This document shows positions 10,195 to 18,040 of a stretch of 64,000 nt of DNA, one piece after another. Position numbers and translations under genes: made by a program. Positions within the stretch are counted from its first letter, which is position 1, and each line of letters opens with the position of its first letter. Origin of the DNA: Xanthocytophaga agilis (GTDB taxonomy: Bacteria > Bacteroidota > Bacteroidia > Cytophagales > 172606-1); the NCBI RefSeq assembly GCF_030068605.1, contig NZ_JASJOU010000015.1, forward strand, positions 62,001 to 126,000, written 5' to 3'. A model generated the notes under the pieces. The model ran no database searches, was not told the origin of the DNA, and saw nothing but the letters and a program-made list of their open reading frames with translations.

Positions 10195-10812
10195 ATGAAA
10201 ACCTATTTATTCGGACTGCTCATACTTATGTCTGTTCTTGTTCAGAAAAGTTTCGCTCAGTCTGCTTCCGATTCGCTTTACACGCCACGAAAAGAAAAGC
10301 CCCAAAAGAAAAAGTCAAAAAACAGTCCATGGGTATTTGCGGGCAATGTCAGCTTTCAGATTAAACCGCTACTAATCAATGCATCTCCCCTACTAGGTTA
10401 TAAGTTTACAGATAACTTGGTGGCAGGCTTGGGACCTACCTATATTTACAACAACGAAGGGTTGGTTTCCCCAGCGGTTACCAGCAAACCCAGTAGTAGC
10501 AAACCGGGTCCGATGCATGTGTATGGAGGCAGAGTATTTGTAGCCAGAAGGCTCTATAAGCCATTGTTTTTACAGGCCGAGACCGAAGCGTTGAATTATC
10601 CTTATTATGATGACAGGGAAGACAAAAAACGTGATTGGGTAGTCAATCCACTGGCAGGGATTTCGTTAAACATGAATATGGGTGGAAAATCGTTTTTTCA
10701 AATCACAGTGCTATACAACTTTACTTACAATAACAATGCTTTCAATAAACAATTGTATAATTCTCCCTGGATATTCCGCTTAGGAGCTGGTTTAGGTGGA
10801 AAGACGAAATAA
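10195..10812 (+). CDS. small outer-membrane beta-barrel-like protein
   Basis: A 205-residue protein with a signal peptide ending at KSFAQS. After a charged linker rich in Lys (about residues 33-43) the sequence alternates hydrophobic and polar residues and contains GYKFTDNLVAGLGPTYIYNN and FRLGAGLGGK, the pattern of small Bacteroidota outer-membrane barrels. It comes 35 bases after the T9SS cargo gene. The likely place is the outer membrane; no specific function can be read. Confidence 0.65.
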   Translation: MKTYLFGLLILMSVLVQKSFAQSASDSLYTPRKEKPQKKKSKNSPWVFAGNVSFQIKPLLINASPLLGYKFTDNLVAGLGPTYIYNNEGLVSPAVTSKPSSSKPGPMHVYGGRVFVARRLYKPLFLQAETEALNYPYYDDREDKKRDWVVNPLAGISLNMNMGGKSFFQITVLYNFTYNNNAFNKQLYNSPWIFRLGAGLGGKTK

Positions 10813-10847
10813 ATAGAGGTAGGTTGTCACACCTACCTCTATTTAGA

Positions 10848-11234
10848 TTAATATTCAGAAGGCAGCAGCAGCACTCCATCTGAAAACCACAATGTGAGAT
10901 AATCTGCTACAAAATCTGAGTAGGGAATGATCTCTTTAAACAATTCCCTGTCATTGCCGTCTGAACAATGCAGCTCAAAAACGTCTTCTCTGAGCCATGT
11001 AAGTTTCCAAACCTGAAAGTCTTCTTTAAGCAGATTCTTATTGAGCGCTGCCTCAATCAGGATTTTGTCCACTAGCCAGTAGCATCTATAGTGTTCAGCC
11101 ATGTATTGTACTCCTTCCGTATAGTAGAGGCGAGAGAGCATATGGCGGTAATACGATTCGCTGCCTGTAAAGTGAGCCAGCTGTTGGTTTAAGTTCGGGA
11201 TACGATTCGAAGAGCCGTTAGAAGAAGCATTCAT
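10848..11234 (-). CDS. DUF6876-like protein of mobile elements
   Basis: A 128-residue soluble protein. The order FTGSESYYRH, YTEGVQYMAEHYRCYWLVDKI and FQVWKLTWLREDVFELHCSDGND matches my memory of the DUF6876 family, found on Bacteroidota conjugative elements next to RadC. No function is established. It shares an upstream 26-base leader element with the RadC-like gene further up, which suggests the same regulation or the same element of origin. Confidence 0.6.
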   Translation of the reverse strand: MNASSNGSSNRIPNLNQQLAHFTGSESYYRHMLSRLYYTEGVQYMAEHYRCYWLVDKILIEAALNKNLLKEDFQVWKLTWLREDVFELHCSDGNDRELFKEIIPYSDFVADYLTLWFSDGVLLLPSEY

Positions 11235-11692
11235 AGAAATAAAAGATTTTGGTGAGGCCTAACCCTGTGTCAGGCGATAGCTTCACACCAGATGAAAAAA
11301 AAGGATCGGCTTTGGGTGGGTTTAGCAGGTAGCCTCTTGTTTTCAGGGGCTGAGTCCGTTTTAGGGCGGGAGGGGAATACTAAATGAGCTAAATAGGAAT
11401 CAGGACACAGTCTTTACCCTTGAAAAGATCCTTTTTTCTCATCTATCTTTGCTTTCGCCTGTCACATAGTAGTGGGCGGGATAAAAGATAAGGAACAGGT
11501 CAATCCTGGACTTATCTTAAAAGTAGTATTTGTGAAGATGCATGTGGGTTATAATGGTTCAATCAAATCATCCACATAGAAGAATCCATATTTATTCCTC
11601 CAACCTATCTTGCGTAAATTCTTGCATAAGTAGTAGTAAATAAGAGGTCAACTAACTATAGTGCTATAGGCCATACAGGTAGAAAAGAAGGG
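11235..11692. other. 458-base gap between two minus-strand accessory genes
   Basis: The gap holds the leader repeat at 11256..11281 just before the DUF6876-like gene and otherwise no convincing frame. The GC-rich stretch around 11300-11380 differs from its AT-rich surroundings. I see no RNA gene. Confidence 0.4.
11256..11281 (-). repeat. leader repeat copy 1, before the DUF6876-like gene
   Basis: The 20 bases accctgtgtcaggcgatagc are identical in two places, and flanking bases are nearly the same. Both copies sit about 22 bases upstream of the ATG of a minus-strand gene. On the transcribed strand the element contains cctg-aca-cagg, a small hairpin. The position suggests a 5' leader or operator. 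Confidence 0.6.
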
Positions 11693-12136
11693 CTATAAAA
11701 GCCCTTCATCGGCAAAGGAGAAATAGCCTTCACTGCTAAGAATCAGATGATCCAGAAGCGGAAGTTCCAGCATCTTTCCGGCTTGGCGAAGTTTTTCTGT
11801 CAGATCCTTGTCTGCCTGAGAGGGTTTGAGATTCCCGGAAGGGTGGTTATGGGCAACAATGATAGAGGAGGCATTGCAGCCAAGCGCTGCCTGGAAGATC
11901 AGTTTCACATCGGCTACAGTACCTGAAAGACCACCTTCACTGACCCGAAAGTAGGATACTACCTGACTGGATCGGGAAAGAAACAGTGCATAGAAGGATT
12001 CGCGATGATCGAGTGAGCCTTCTTCCCAAATTGACCGGAAGATAGATTCTGCTGTGTGGGAGGAGTCAATGGTTTTGGAAGTGATTTCCAGAGAGCGGCG
12101 TTTGTAGTGGATACGGATTTCGTTTAGATAACGCAT
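11693..12136 (-). CDS. radC: RadC-like JAB-domain protein
   Basis: A 147-residue protein that is nearly all JAMM/JAB domain. The metal-binding signature HNHPSGN lies at about residues 95-101 with an Asp ten residues on (SQADKDLTEKL). The hallmark DHLILSSEGYFSFADEGLL ends the protein. It is shorter than chromosomal RadC (about 220 residues) because the N-terminal helix-hairpin-helix region is absent, which is typical of the mobile-element version. The precise role is unknown. Confidence 0.85.
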   Translation of the reverse strand: MRYLNEIRIHYKRRSLEITSKTIDSSHTAESIFRSIWEEGSLDHRESFYALFLSRSSQVVSYFRVSEGGLSGTVADVKLIFQAALGCNASSIIVAHNHPSGNLKPSQADKDLTEKLRQAGKMLELPLLDHLILSSEGYFSFADEGLL

Positions 12137-12157
12137 GGTAGTGAAAGTTTAGGATAC

Positions 12158-12183
12158 GGCCCGACCCTGTGTCAGGCGATAGC
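12158..12183 (-). repeat. leader repeat copy 2, before the radC-like gene
   Basis: Same element as at 11256..11281; the shared core is accctgtgtcaggcgatagc. It is again about 22 bases before the start codon of the gene it precedes on the minus strand. Confidence 0.6.
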
Positions 12184-12424
12184 CCTCTCCCACCCGCCTA
12201 TACGCACAGATCTATATTGGCTATAGCAGAGTCAGATCCTTGCTTTCCAGTGCCTTTTCCGATTTACGGTGCGTTAGAAAACTAAAGGATTAGTAGTTGG
12301 GAATGAAGAGCTAAAAAGGAAAAGGCAGCGTTTACACTGGAAAGTGTACGGATAGTAGGGTAGTTTTGCTCTCGTCTGACTCAGGCCACAGGCAGAACTT
12401 AGACTACAATAAAAAACTCGTTGT

Positions 12425-12452
12425 TACAGGGTTCGAATCCTAGTGGGATCAC
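12425..12452 (+). other. tRNA 3'-end-like segment, candidate attachment site
   Basis: The stretch contains gggttcgaatcc, a canonical T-loop (GTTCGAATCC with the conserved T54-T55-C56 and A58), followed by ctagtgggatcaca, which fits the 3' strand of an acceptor stem. No D-arm, anticodon arm or matching 5' acceptor strand is found in the preceding 90 bases. A tRNA 3' end alone beside an integrase gene is the usual mark of integration into a tRNA gene. No second copy is visible in the window. Confidence 0.55.
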
Positions 12453-12466
12453 AACCCTCAATTATA

Positions 12467-12498
12467 GCTCTAAAAACGGTGTTTTTAGGGCTTTTTTT
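12467..12498 (+). terminator. rho-independent terminator after the tRNA remnant
   Basis: The arms gctctaaaaac and gtttttagggc form an 11-base stem with one G-T pair and a three-base loop, followed by a run of seven T. It fits a terminator of the former tRNA transcript. Confidence 0.75.
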
Positions 12499-12757
12499 AT
12501 GCCCTTTCCGGAAGAAAAAGCGCCCTGCTGATACTAATTTCCGTGTTTTCTACTGAATTCGCTTGCCCTGTTTTACAAACCACTTGCTCATTTCACTTGC
12601 TCTCTCTACTTGCTCACCTAAATGTGCTACTTGCTCACTTTTATGCGCTTGTTTGTAGGTGTTACTTGCTCTTTAGAAATATTTCTTTTTTTTGTGAAAA
12701 ATTTACAGATGTTACATCTACTAACTTTTCACTAATTCATTTAATCATGCTTAAAAA

Positions 12758-13891
12758 ATGAGTATTCTTTATTGGCTTAGAAAGAATCAAGTCAATCGTA
12801 AAGGTGAGTGTCCACTATGGTGCACTATCTCCATTGAACAAAGTAAAGCAGAGTTCTCCTGCAAGATTACTATTGATCCTGTTGATTGGGATCAAAAAAA
12901 TCAAATAGCCACTGGTCCGCTTGCTGGACATATAAATGTTCAGCTGGAGTTGATTACTAAAAAGCTCCTGGAAATCAAATTAGCAAGCCATGCACTTGAG
13001 AAAACAGTAACACCTGCATTAATCAAAGATCAGTTTTTAGGGAAAACAATTTCCCGATCTACATTTCTGGAGATGTTCGAAAAATGTCTCAAGCGCAAAA
13101 CTACTCTTAGCCAGACTACTAAAAAGCGCTATGAAAGAAGACTCAAGCACATAGAAGCATTTCTGAAGCTTCAGCGCAAAGACAAAATTTTACCTGAAGA
13201 ATTCACGCCTGGTCTGCTCGAGGAGCTGGAGCACTATTTACGAACTGAGAAAAAAATTAAATCACAGGAATACCTCTATCGGTATATTGATTCTGTAAGA
13301 GAGGTATTACGATTTTGTAAAACAAAGCAGATTCCCATACACCTGGGAGCACTAGATTATAAAATTTCAAAAGGTAAACCTAAAACACCAATCTATATGA
13401 CAGAGCAACAGATCAGCGACATGGCCGCATTTGATCACCAGAATTTTCACCTTATTAAAGCTAGGGATTTAGCATTATTTCAGAGATACACTGGCTTTTC
13501 TTTTGGTGATATGATGAGTTTCGATTACGAGAAAGATGTTATTATAGCCAATAATAAAAGGTGGATAAAGAAAGCAAGGGGTAAATCCGGACAGATAGCA
13601 CTGTTGCCTTTTTTTGATGAGGCGCTGAAGATCCTGCAAGCCTATGAGTATACTTTGCCAAAAATCAGCAATCAAAAGTATAATGCATACCTGGGAACAA
13701 TAGGAGAGCTGATAAACTTACCTTTCAAACTTACCAGCCATGTGATGAGAAAAACAGCTGGCGCTCTCTGGCTCCAGTCTGGTGTTCCGTATGCTCTTGT
13801 AAGTAGTATGCTTGGACATTCTAACATTGCTACCACACAAAAGCACTATGTAAGAGTAGATCTTACAGTATTACAAGCGTATTTCAAATAG
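12758..13891 (+). CDS. tyrosine recombinase (integrase) of Bacteroidota mobile-element type
   Basis: A 377-residue recombinase with an N-terminal arm-binding region (about 1-95), a SAM-like core-binding domain (about 100-205) and a catalytic domain. The catalytic residues seen are HVMR near 328-331, the second His in LGHSN near 352 and the Tyr in HYVRV near 363. The first catalytic Arg (Arg I) is replaced: the box reads YTGFSFGDM with Ser where TGLR is usual. IntDOT of CTnDOT is known to lack Arg I in the same way, so the enzyme may still work. The position next to a tRNA remnant suggests it integrates the element to which the following accessory genes belong. Confidence 0.9.
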   Translation: MSILYWLRKNQVNRKGECPLWCTISIEQSKAEFSCKITIDPVDWDQKNQIATGPLAGHINVQLELITKKLLEIKLASHALEKTVTPALIKDQFLGKTISRSTFLEMFEKCLKRKTTLSQTTKKRYERRLKHIEAFLKLQRKDKILPEEFTPGLLEELEHYLRTEKKIKSQEYLYRYIDSVREVLRFCKTKQIPIHLGALDYKISKGKPKTPIYMTEQQISDMAAFDHQNFHLIKARDLALFQRYTGFSFGDMMSFDYEKDVIIANNKRWIKKARGKSGQIALLPFFDEALKILQAYEYTLPKISNQKYNAYLGTIGELINLPFKLTSHVMRKTAGALWLQSGVPYALVSSMLGHSNIATTQKHYVRVDLTVLQAYFK

Positions 13892-13910
13892 GAAATTATT
13901 TGATTTGTCA

Positions 13911-13951
13911 AAAGGTGTTTTTCCCGTTTTTAACTGGGGAAAATACCTTTT
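13911..13951 (+). terminator. terminator of the integrase gene
   Basis: The arms aaaggtgtttttccc and ggggaaaatacctttt pair with small imperfections around a ten-base loop, and a T-rich run follows. A close relative of this hairpin lies at 15692..15736. Confidence 0.7.
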
Positions 13952-14035
13952 TTCTTTCAGATACAATCCTTTTCATTTACCTGGATAGTCATTTTTAGTA
14001 TTCATCAAAAAAATAGCATACTCAAAAACGAAACA

Positions 14036-14563
14036 ATGAATAAAAAAACTCTCGTCATTTTAATGACGGTTATGCTTGGCACAACTTCACTGGCATTTAG
14101 TCAGACATTAGAAGAAAATAAGGTTGACGAATTCACCAACAATAAGGTCAAACGTACTTCTTGGGAAGCGTTAAATATGACAATGAAGTTTACTACCTAT
14201 TTCAGGATATCACGAATTAATGATCAGGACTATTTTGATTTAAAGATGATGAAAGGAGCAGGTGTATTTTCTATTGATAAGGATCAGGAAATAATGTTTA
14301 AACTAAGCAATGGAGAGTTTGTTAAGCTTCCTAATCTCAGATACACTGTTACTTGTACAGGCTGTGGCGCTAAAGGATTAGCAGGTAGTACTGGACAAGG
14401 AATAGAAGTATCCTATCCTATTAATAAAGAACAATTTGAGCAATTGAAAAATAATATTGTTGTTAGAGACAGAATCTATACAACAGATGGCTATGTTGAG
14501 GATGACACTAAAGAAAAGAATGCAAAGAAAATTTCAGAAGCTTTAAAGTTAATAGAGAAATAA
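14036..14563 (+). CDS. exported hypothetical protein
   Basis: A 175-residue protein with a clear signal peptide ending at SLAFSQT. The mature part is rich in Lys and Asp/Glu, and a CTGCGAKG segment (about residues 123-130) could bind a metal or form a disulfide. I do not recognise the family. It is AT-rich like its neighbours and stands alone 140 bases after the integrase terminator, so it is accessory cargo. Confidence 0.6.
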   Translation: MNKKTLVILMTVMLGTTSLAFSQTLEENKVDEFTNNKVKRTSWEALNMTMKFTTYFRISRINDQDYFDLKMMKGAGVFSIDKDQEIMFKLSNGEFVKLPNLRYTVTCTGCGAKGLAGSTGQGIEVSYPINKEQFEQLKNNIVVRDRIYTTDGYVEDDTKEKNAKKISEALKLIEK

Positions 14564-14621
14564 AATATTTGACATTAAGCAAAATACCTATTTAATCATA
14601 CTCACTTTAAAGAAAAAAGAT

Positions 14622-15014
14622 ATGAAACTTAATATTTCTAAAGTAGAAGCCTGGCTTAGTTATATTATTACTCTTTTTGCTATAGTAAGAGAAAAAAGTG
14701 AAACACAGAGGCTTGTTTTTATAAGGGAAGATAATCACCATTTTCTGGTAAGGCTTGAAAAAGATCCAGAGGATATTGTAAATCTTGAAGTCGAATATGA
14801 TGACATTCGCAATAAAATTTTAGATTGGATGGAAGATAGATATAATCTGAGACCTGTAGAGTTGAACGAAGATGAGTCTAGACGTTTCATATTATTATCT
14901 GATGCAGCTTATTATTTTGTTACAGAACGTGAACAAGAGGCTTCACCGGCAGAGAAGAATTTTATTGCTTGTCATTTAGATATTAAAAGAGTTTGGAATA
15001 CCTACAATAGATAA
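14622..15014 (+). CDS. hypothetical accessory protein
   Basis: A 130-residue acidic soluble protein without signal peptide. It begins MKLNISKVEAWLSYIITLFA, with a weakly hydrophobic segment, then a charged core. No family is recognised. It starts 58 bases after the exported protein gene and is closed by its own terminator, which suggests a small two-gene unit. Confidence 0.55.
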   Translation: MKLNISKVEAWLSYIITLFAIVREKSETQRLVFIREDNHHFLVRLEKDPEDIVNLEVEYDDIRNKILDWMEDRYNLRPVELNEDESRRFILLSDAAYYFVTEREQEASPAEKNFIACHLDIKRVWNTYNR

Positions 15015-15036
15015 TATACTATTATATAAGAGCATT

Positions 15037-15071
15037 AAGAAAAGCCTGGTCAAACTAACCAGGCTTTTCTT
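15037..15071 (+). terminator. terminator hairpin after the 14622 gene
   Basis: A perfect 14-base stem, aagaaaagcctggt with accaggcttttctt, around a seven-base loop. Its core gcctggtcaaa is shared with the terminator at 15514..15544. Confidence 0.8.
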
Positions 15072-15116
15072 ATATTGAAATGTCTTATTAAAATTATTCA
15101 TAAAAACCTAAATGTA

Positions 15117-15509
15117 ATGAACAATTCATTAACTATTAGCCATGTTGTAAAACTTGGCAATGAAGGTCGAGAGATGACTATTTTCGATCAAAGTGTGGGA
15201 ATTAGTCATTGTATGTATTTCGATGCCAAAAAAAACCTTCACACTATAGAAATACCTACTGAATTGCTTGGAGTTGTTGAGAAAGGCTTGCCTAATTTAA
15301 TGACTTTTGAGATGGGCAAAAAAGTGTATTTAAGATCTAATTTAGACATTGAACTATGGTGTGCTGGGCTCAAAGACCATAAAGTAGCATGTTATTGGTG
15401 GAATGACGATCATATACTGCAACAAAAAGACTTTGATTCCAGGGTTTTAACTCCTGGTCCTGAACCAACACCTTATATTGGTTTTGCATTTTCAAGACGT
15501 AGAAATTAA
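15117..15509 (+). CDS. small protein with YodC-like (DUF2158) N-terminus
   Basis: The start is taken at the ATG at 15117; an ATG 42 bases upstream would add residues that read as noise and sits next to a terminator. From residue 5 the sequence reads SHVVKLGNEGREMTI and then CMYFDAKKNLHTIEIP, which fits the DUF2158/YodC pattern (VVxLxSGGPxMTV ... CxWFD). The rest (about 60-130) is not recognised. Function unknown. It is flanked by terminators on both sides, so it is its own transcription unit. Confidence 0.55.
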   Translation: MNNSLTISHVVKLGNEGREMTIFDQSVGISHCMYFDAKKNLHTIEIPTELLGVVEKGLPNLMTFEMGKKVYLRSNLDIELWCAGLKDHKVACYWWNDDHILQQKDFDSRVLTPGPEPTPYIGFAFSRRRN

Positions 15510-15513
15510 ATAA

Positions 15514-15544
15514 AAAACGCCTGGTCAAATTGTCCAGGCGTTTT
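15514..15544 (+). terminator. terminator hairpin after the DUF2158-like gene
   Basis: The perfect 11-base arms aaaacgcctgg and ccaggcgtttt enclose a nine-base loop. Confidence 0.8.
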
Positions 15545-15631
15545 CTTTAGCAATATTGTAATTTCGGACTGCAAATATATATTTGTACAGCTTATAAGTG
15601 GCAGGCTCTAGTTATCCTGCTCAGTTGTGCG

Positions 15632-15654
15632 AAGCCAGACGGGAGTGTCTGGCT
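15632..15654 (+). terminator. terminator-like hairpin in a gene-free stretch
   Basis: The arms aagccagac and gtctggctt form a nine-base stem with a five-base loop, followed by ttgcctttt. Just before it, gcagg and cctgc form a second small hairpin. No gene precedes within 100 bases, so it may end a small untranslated RNA or be a relic. Confidence 0.5.
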
Positions 15655-15691
15655 TTTGCCTTTTATGCATTAGTAGCAAATTGAAATTTAT

Positions 15692-15736
15692 AAAGGGTGT
15701 TTTTCCTATATACAACATGGGGAAAATACCCTTTTT
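15692..15736 (+). terminator. terminator-like hairpin, relative of 13911..13951
   Basis: The arms aaagggtgtttttcc and ggggaaaataccctttt pair around a twelve-base loop. The arms differ from those at 13911 by about one base each, although the loops are unrelated, so the structure rather than the loop is conserved. Confidence 0.6.
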
Positions 15737-15788
15737 CTTTCATAAAGAAAGACGTTGATTTACTGCAAACCTAAACTCTATTCAATAT

Positions 15789-16001
15789 ATGGACCCTATC
15801 AAATTTAAAGATCTGGATACCGCTAGTTTTATAAGTCATGACCTTACTGCACTTACAACGTCCTGCAAAGAGTTCTTTCTTAAGAACCCATATTGTATTT
15901 ACTCAGAGTCTCATCTAGTCTTCAATGGAGTTGAATATGTGCTCATTGTCTTTTATAAAAAAGGAATGGCTCCAACACCTGCTAAGTCAGGTATAATTTA
16001 A
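15789..16001 (+). CDS. small hypothetical accessory protein
   Basis: A 70-residue protein with no signal peptide and no recognised domain. A hydrophobic beta-like run, VEYVLIVFYKK, is near the end. It lies between two hairpins (15692..15736 and 16023..16073), the same one-gene-one-terminator layout as its neighbours. Confidence 0.45.
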   Translation: MDPIKFKDLDTASFISHDLTALTTSCKEFFLKNPYCIYSESHLVFNGVEYVLIVFYKKGMAPTPAKSGII

Positions 16002-16022
16002 AAATATTAATAAAATTGTACT

Positions 16023-16073
16023 AACCCGTTATTTGCCCTATGGTCCACGATGGAACAGGCTTGCTAACGGGTT
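16023..16073 (+). terminator. hairpin after the 15789 gene
   Basis: The arms aacccgtta and taacgggtt bracket a long, weakly structured loop; the right arm is followed by tagttttct. A terminator is likely. Confidence 0.5.
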
Positions 16074-16186
16074 TAGTTTTCTCTTGGAAAAATTTCTTAA
16101 CATAAAAGGCGTTATTTTTCGACCCTCTTTTTTGTCCTATCCTTTATAGAAATAAAGAATTAAAAAACTTCATTGTACTTTCTAAC

Positions 16187-17197
16187 ATGCTTACTGTCTC
16201 TAGATATTCTATAGTTCAAAATACTAAATCTTTTGTTTTTTTGGGAGATTGGATTGATGCTAAACAATTAGTGCCACTTCAACTATTCGATCATTATCAA
16301 TTAGTCAAAGCTTCAAAAGTTCAAATAGAGTACATCAAAAGACAGATTGACTATTTATTGTTAGCAAATGTACCTAATATATGGACAAACAAATTTGAAA
16401 TAGAAAGAGTCCCTACAAGCAATGGCGTCCTTTATCAGGGTGTTCCTGAAGCAAAGTGGAATTATTATGTGATTGAACACAAAAGAAGGCAAGCCGGAAA
16501 CTCTTTAAAACTTGCGCTTACGTTATCATCGCTTGATTTAACTGTTTTATTTGAAGTATACTTTGATCAAAATAATGACATTTCAACACGGCATATACCA
16601 AATTATTTAATGGATGGCCTTTCAACATTTAATTATACCTATGATACATCAAGCCCTTTTTATTTTTATCAACAAGGGCCTAAAATAATAGATAATAAAG
16701 GTATAGAAGAACTCAATTTTATTTATCAGAAATGTATAAATTTTAAACATAAACCAGCTTTTGATTTTATTCAAAAGGCATTAAAGGATTTCTTAGAAGT
16801 AAAAAGCATATCTGATAGCTCTGCATTTAAAATATTGTCATATTTCTCTATCCTAGAATTAGTTTTGACTACTAATCAGAATAGAACCCCAGGAGGAGTC
16901 TCCTTGACTCATCAACTTCAAAAAAAGATGTCTCTTCTTAATAATCGATTCTCCGAGCCAATTGATTTTCAAAAACATTTTAAAACACCAAATACAGTTA
17001 ACTGGGATAAACTCATAGAGAAACTCTATGACTATCGAAGTAGTATTGCTCATGGTACACAAGCTGACTTTAGTGACAAATTATCAATGCTTAAAGACAG
17101 ATATAAGGTGTTAGATTTTGTAAAAGAATTGTGTCGAAAGGTATTACTTCAAGCACTCATTGAACCCCAATTAATTACAGATTTAAAACAGTGCTAG
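16187..17197 (+). CDS. HEPN-domain (ApeA-like) protein, possible RNase
   Basis: A 336-residue AT-rich gene. The C-terminal third (about 190-330) is helical and holds FKILSYFSILELVLTTNQN and, near residues 284-289, RSSIAH, an Rx4H motif of HEPN ribonucleases. The arrangement (helix with ILELVL, then YDYRSSIAHG) is that of the ApeA/Apea-like HEPN families. The N-terminal part is not recognised. Such proteins often serve in phage defence or as toxins; here it stands alone without an evident antitoxin. It lies in accessory DNA beside a phage relic. Confidence 0.6.
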   Translation: MLTVSRYSIVQNTKSFVFLGDWIDAKQLVPLQLFDHYQLVKASKVQIEYIKRQIDYLLLANVPNIWTNKFEIERVPTSNGVLYQGVPEAKWNYYVIEHKRRQAGNSLKLALTLSSLDLTVLFEVYFDQNNDISTRHIPNYLMDGLSTFNYTYDTSSPFYFYQQGPKIIDNKGIEELNFIYQKCINFKHKPAFDFIQKALKDFLEVKSISDSSAFKILSYFSILELVLTTNQNRTPGGVSLTHQLQKKMSLLNNRFSEPIDFQKHFKTPNTVNWDKLIEKLYDYRSSIAHGTQADFSDKLSMLKDRYKVLDFVKELCRKVLLQALIEPQLITDLKQC

Positions 17198-17203
17198 GCT
17201 ATT

Positions 17204-18040
17204 TTACCCAAAAGAGCTTTCGATATCAATTTCATTCTGCAACTCCTGAGCTGCATTCATTTCCGAAAGAACAGTATATGCTTTCAATAACTTTGGAAAG
17301 TTTCGAGTATTGACATTGATCTCCTGTAGCAAGCTAATCATCTGACCAGTCAGATCTGGAGCTGTTGCTGTTGATTGGTTATTATCTGAAAGTGTACCTG
17401 ATGCAGAGCCGGCTGTCATGATCCCTCCATCTTCAAATCTACGACTCACAATAGGAGCTCCATTCCGGTAAAGACTACTATGCAACAAAGAATCTACAAT
17501 CTCCCGATTATTTGCATAGGTATTCCTAGAGAGAATCATATAAGGCTCCCCTCTCTCCCATTCACCCAAGTGTTCCCCTGTCGCTCCATCAATCATTTTG
17601 ATTCCTCCAATACTATGCAGTTGGCCAGCCGACGGAACACCAGCCGTAGCATTAATTTTACCACCCTTCGCATATTGCAATGGAGTTGATGCTACTTTAG
17701 CAATCTGTAATGCACCAATTACATCTGCTGCAATAGCTGAAGGAAACGGAGGAATAGCAGGTTTTGCCATAGCTGCAGTAACGGCAACAGCTGTATTTAT
17801 GATCGCCTCTCCTAGCTTTACTTGTTTGTCAATTCGTGCCTGGCGTCGTTTGATTTCGGTTGTCTTCTTTTCTATTTCTGCTTCAGCAGCCTGGACTGCA
17901 GCATTGTATTGATCCTGATTCAGACGCTTCGCAACTTTAAGGCACTTACCTTTCTGTCTTTGGCAGTTTCAGCTGATTTGATTCCCTTCTGTGCGCTGAT
18001 ACCAGCAAAATCAGATATTGCCTGTAAGCCTCACTATCAA
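17204..18040 (-). pseudogene. C-terminal relic of a phage tail tape-measure protein
   Basis: The main frame (17204..17770 from its first ATG) continues upstream without a start through a coiled-coil part, QAAEAEIEKKTTEIKRRQARI, to about 17940. Then it needs a one-base shift, at ttaaag, to join a second frame reading SDFAGISAQKGIKSAETAKD. The part MAKPAIPPFPSAIAADVIG with ALQIAKVASTPLQYAKGG, then ERGEPYMILSR and a late Gly-rich part, is the usual end of Bacteroidota prophage tape-measure proteins. No other tail gene is nearby, so this is a broken leftover. Confidence 0.65.

Larger units (their letters stand above)
12137..12757. other. intergenic region with leader repeat, tRNA remnant and terminator
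   Basis: The gap between the minus-strand radC-like gene and the plus-strand integrase contains the second leader repeat (12158..12183), a tRNA 3'-end-like piece near 12425..12452 and a strong terminator directly after it. It is the natural place for an attachment site. The rest up to the integrase is AT-rich and holds no supported gene; a frame at 12543-12761 has no family resemblance and overlaps the integrase start. Confidence 0.5.

Noticed and set aside
11256-12183. CRISPR-like repeat pair
   Set aside because: Only two copies about 900 bases apart, each before a gene; no spacer array.
12543-12761. 72-residue plus-strand frame before the integrase
   Set aside because: Low-complexity Leu/Phe/Ser-rich composition, overlaps the integrase start and has no family resemblance.
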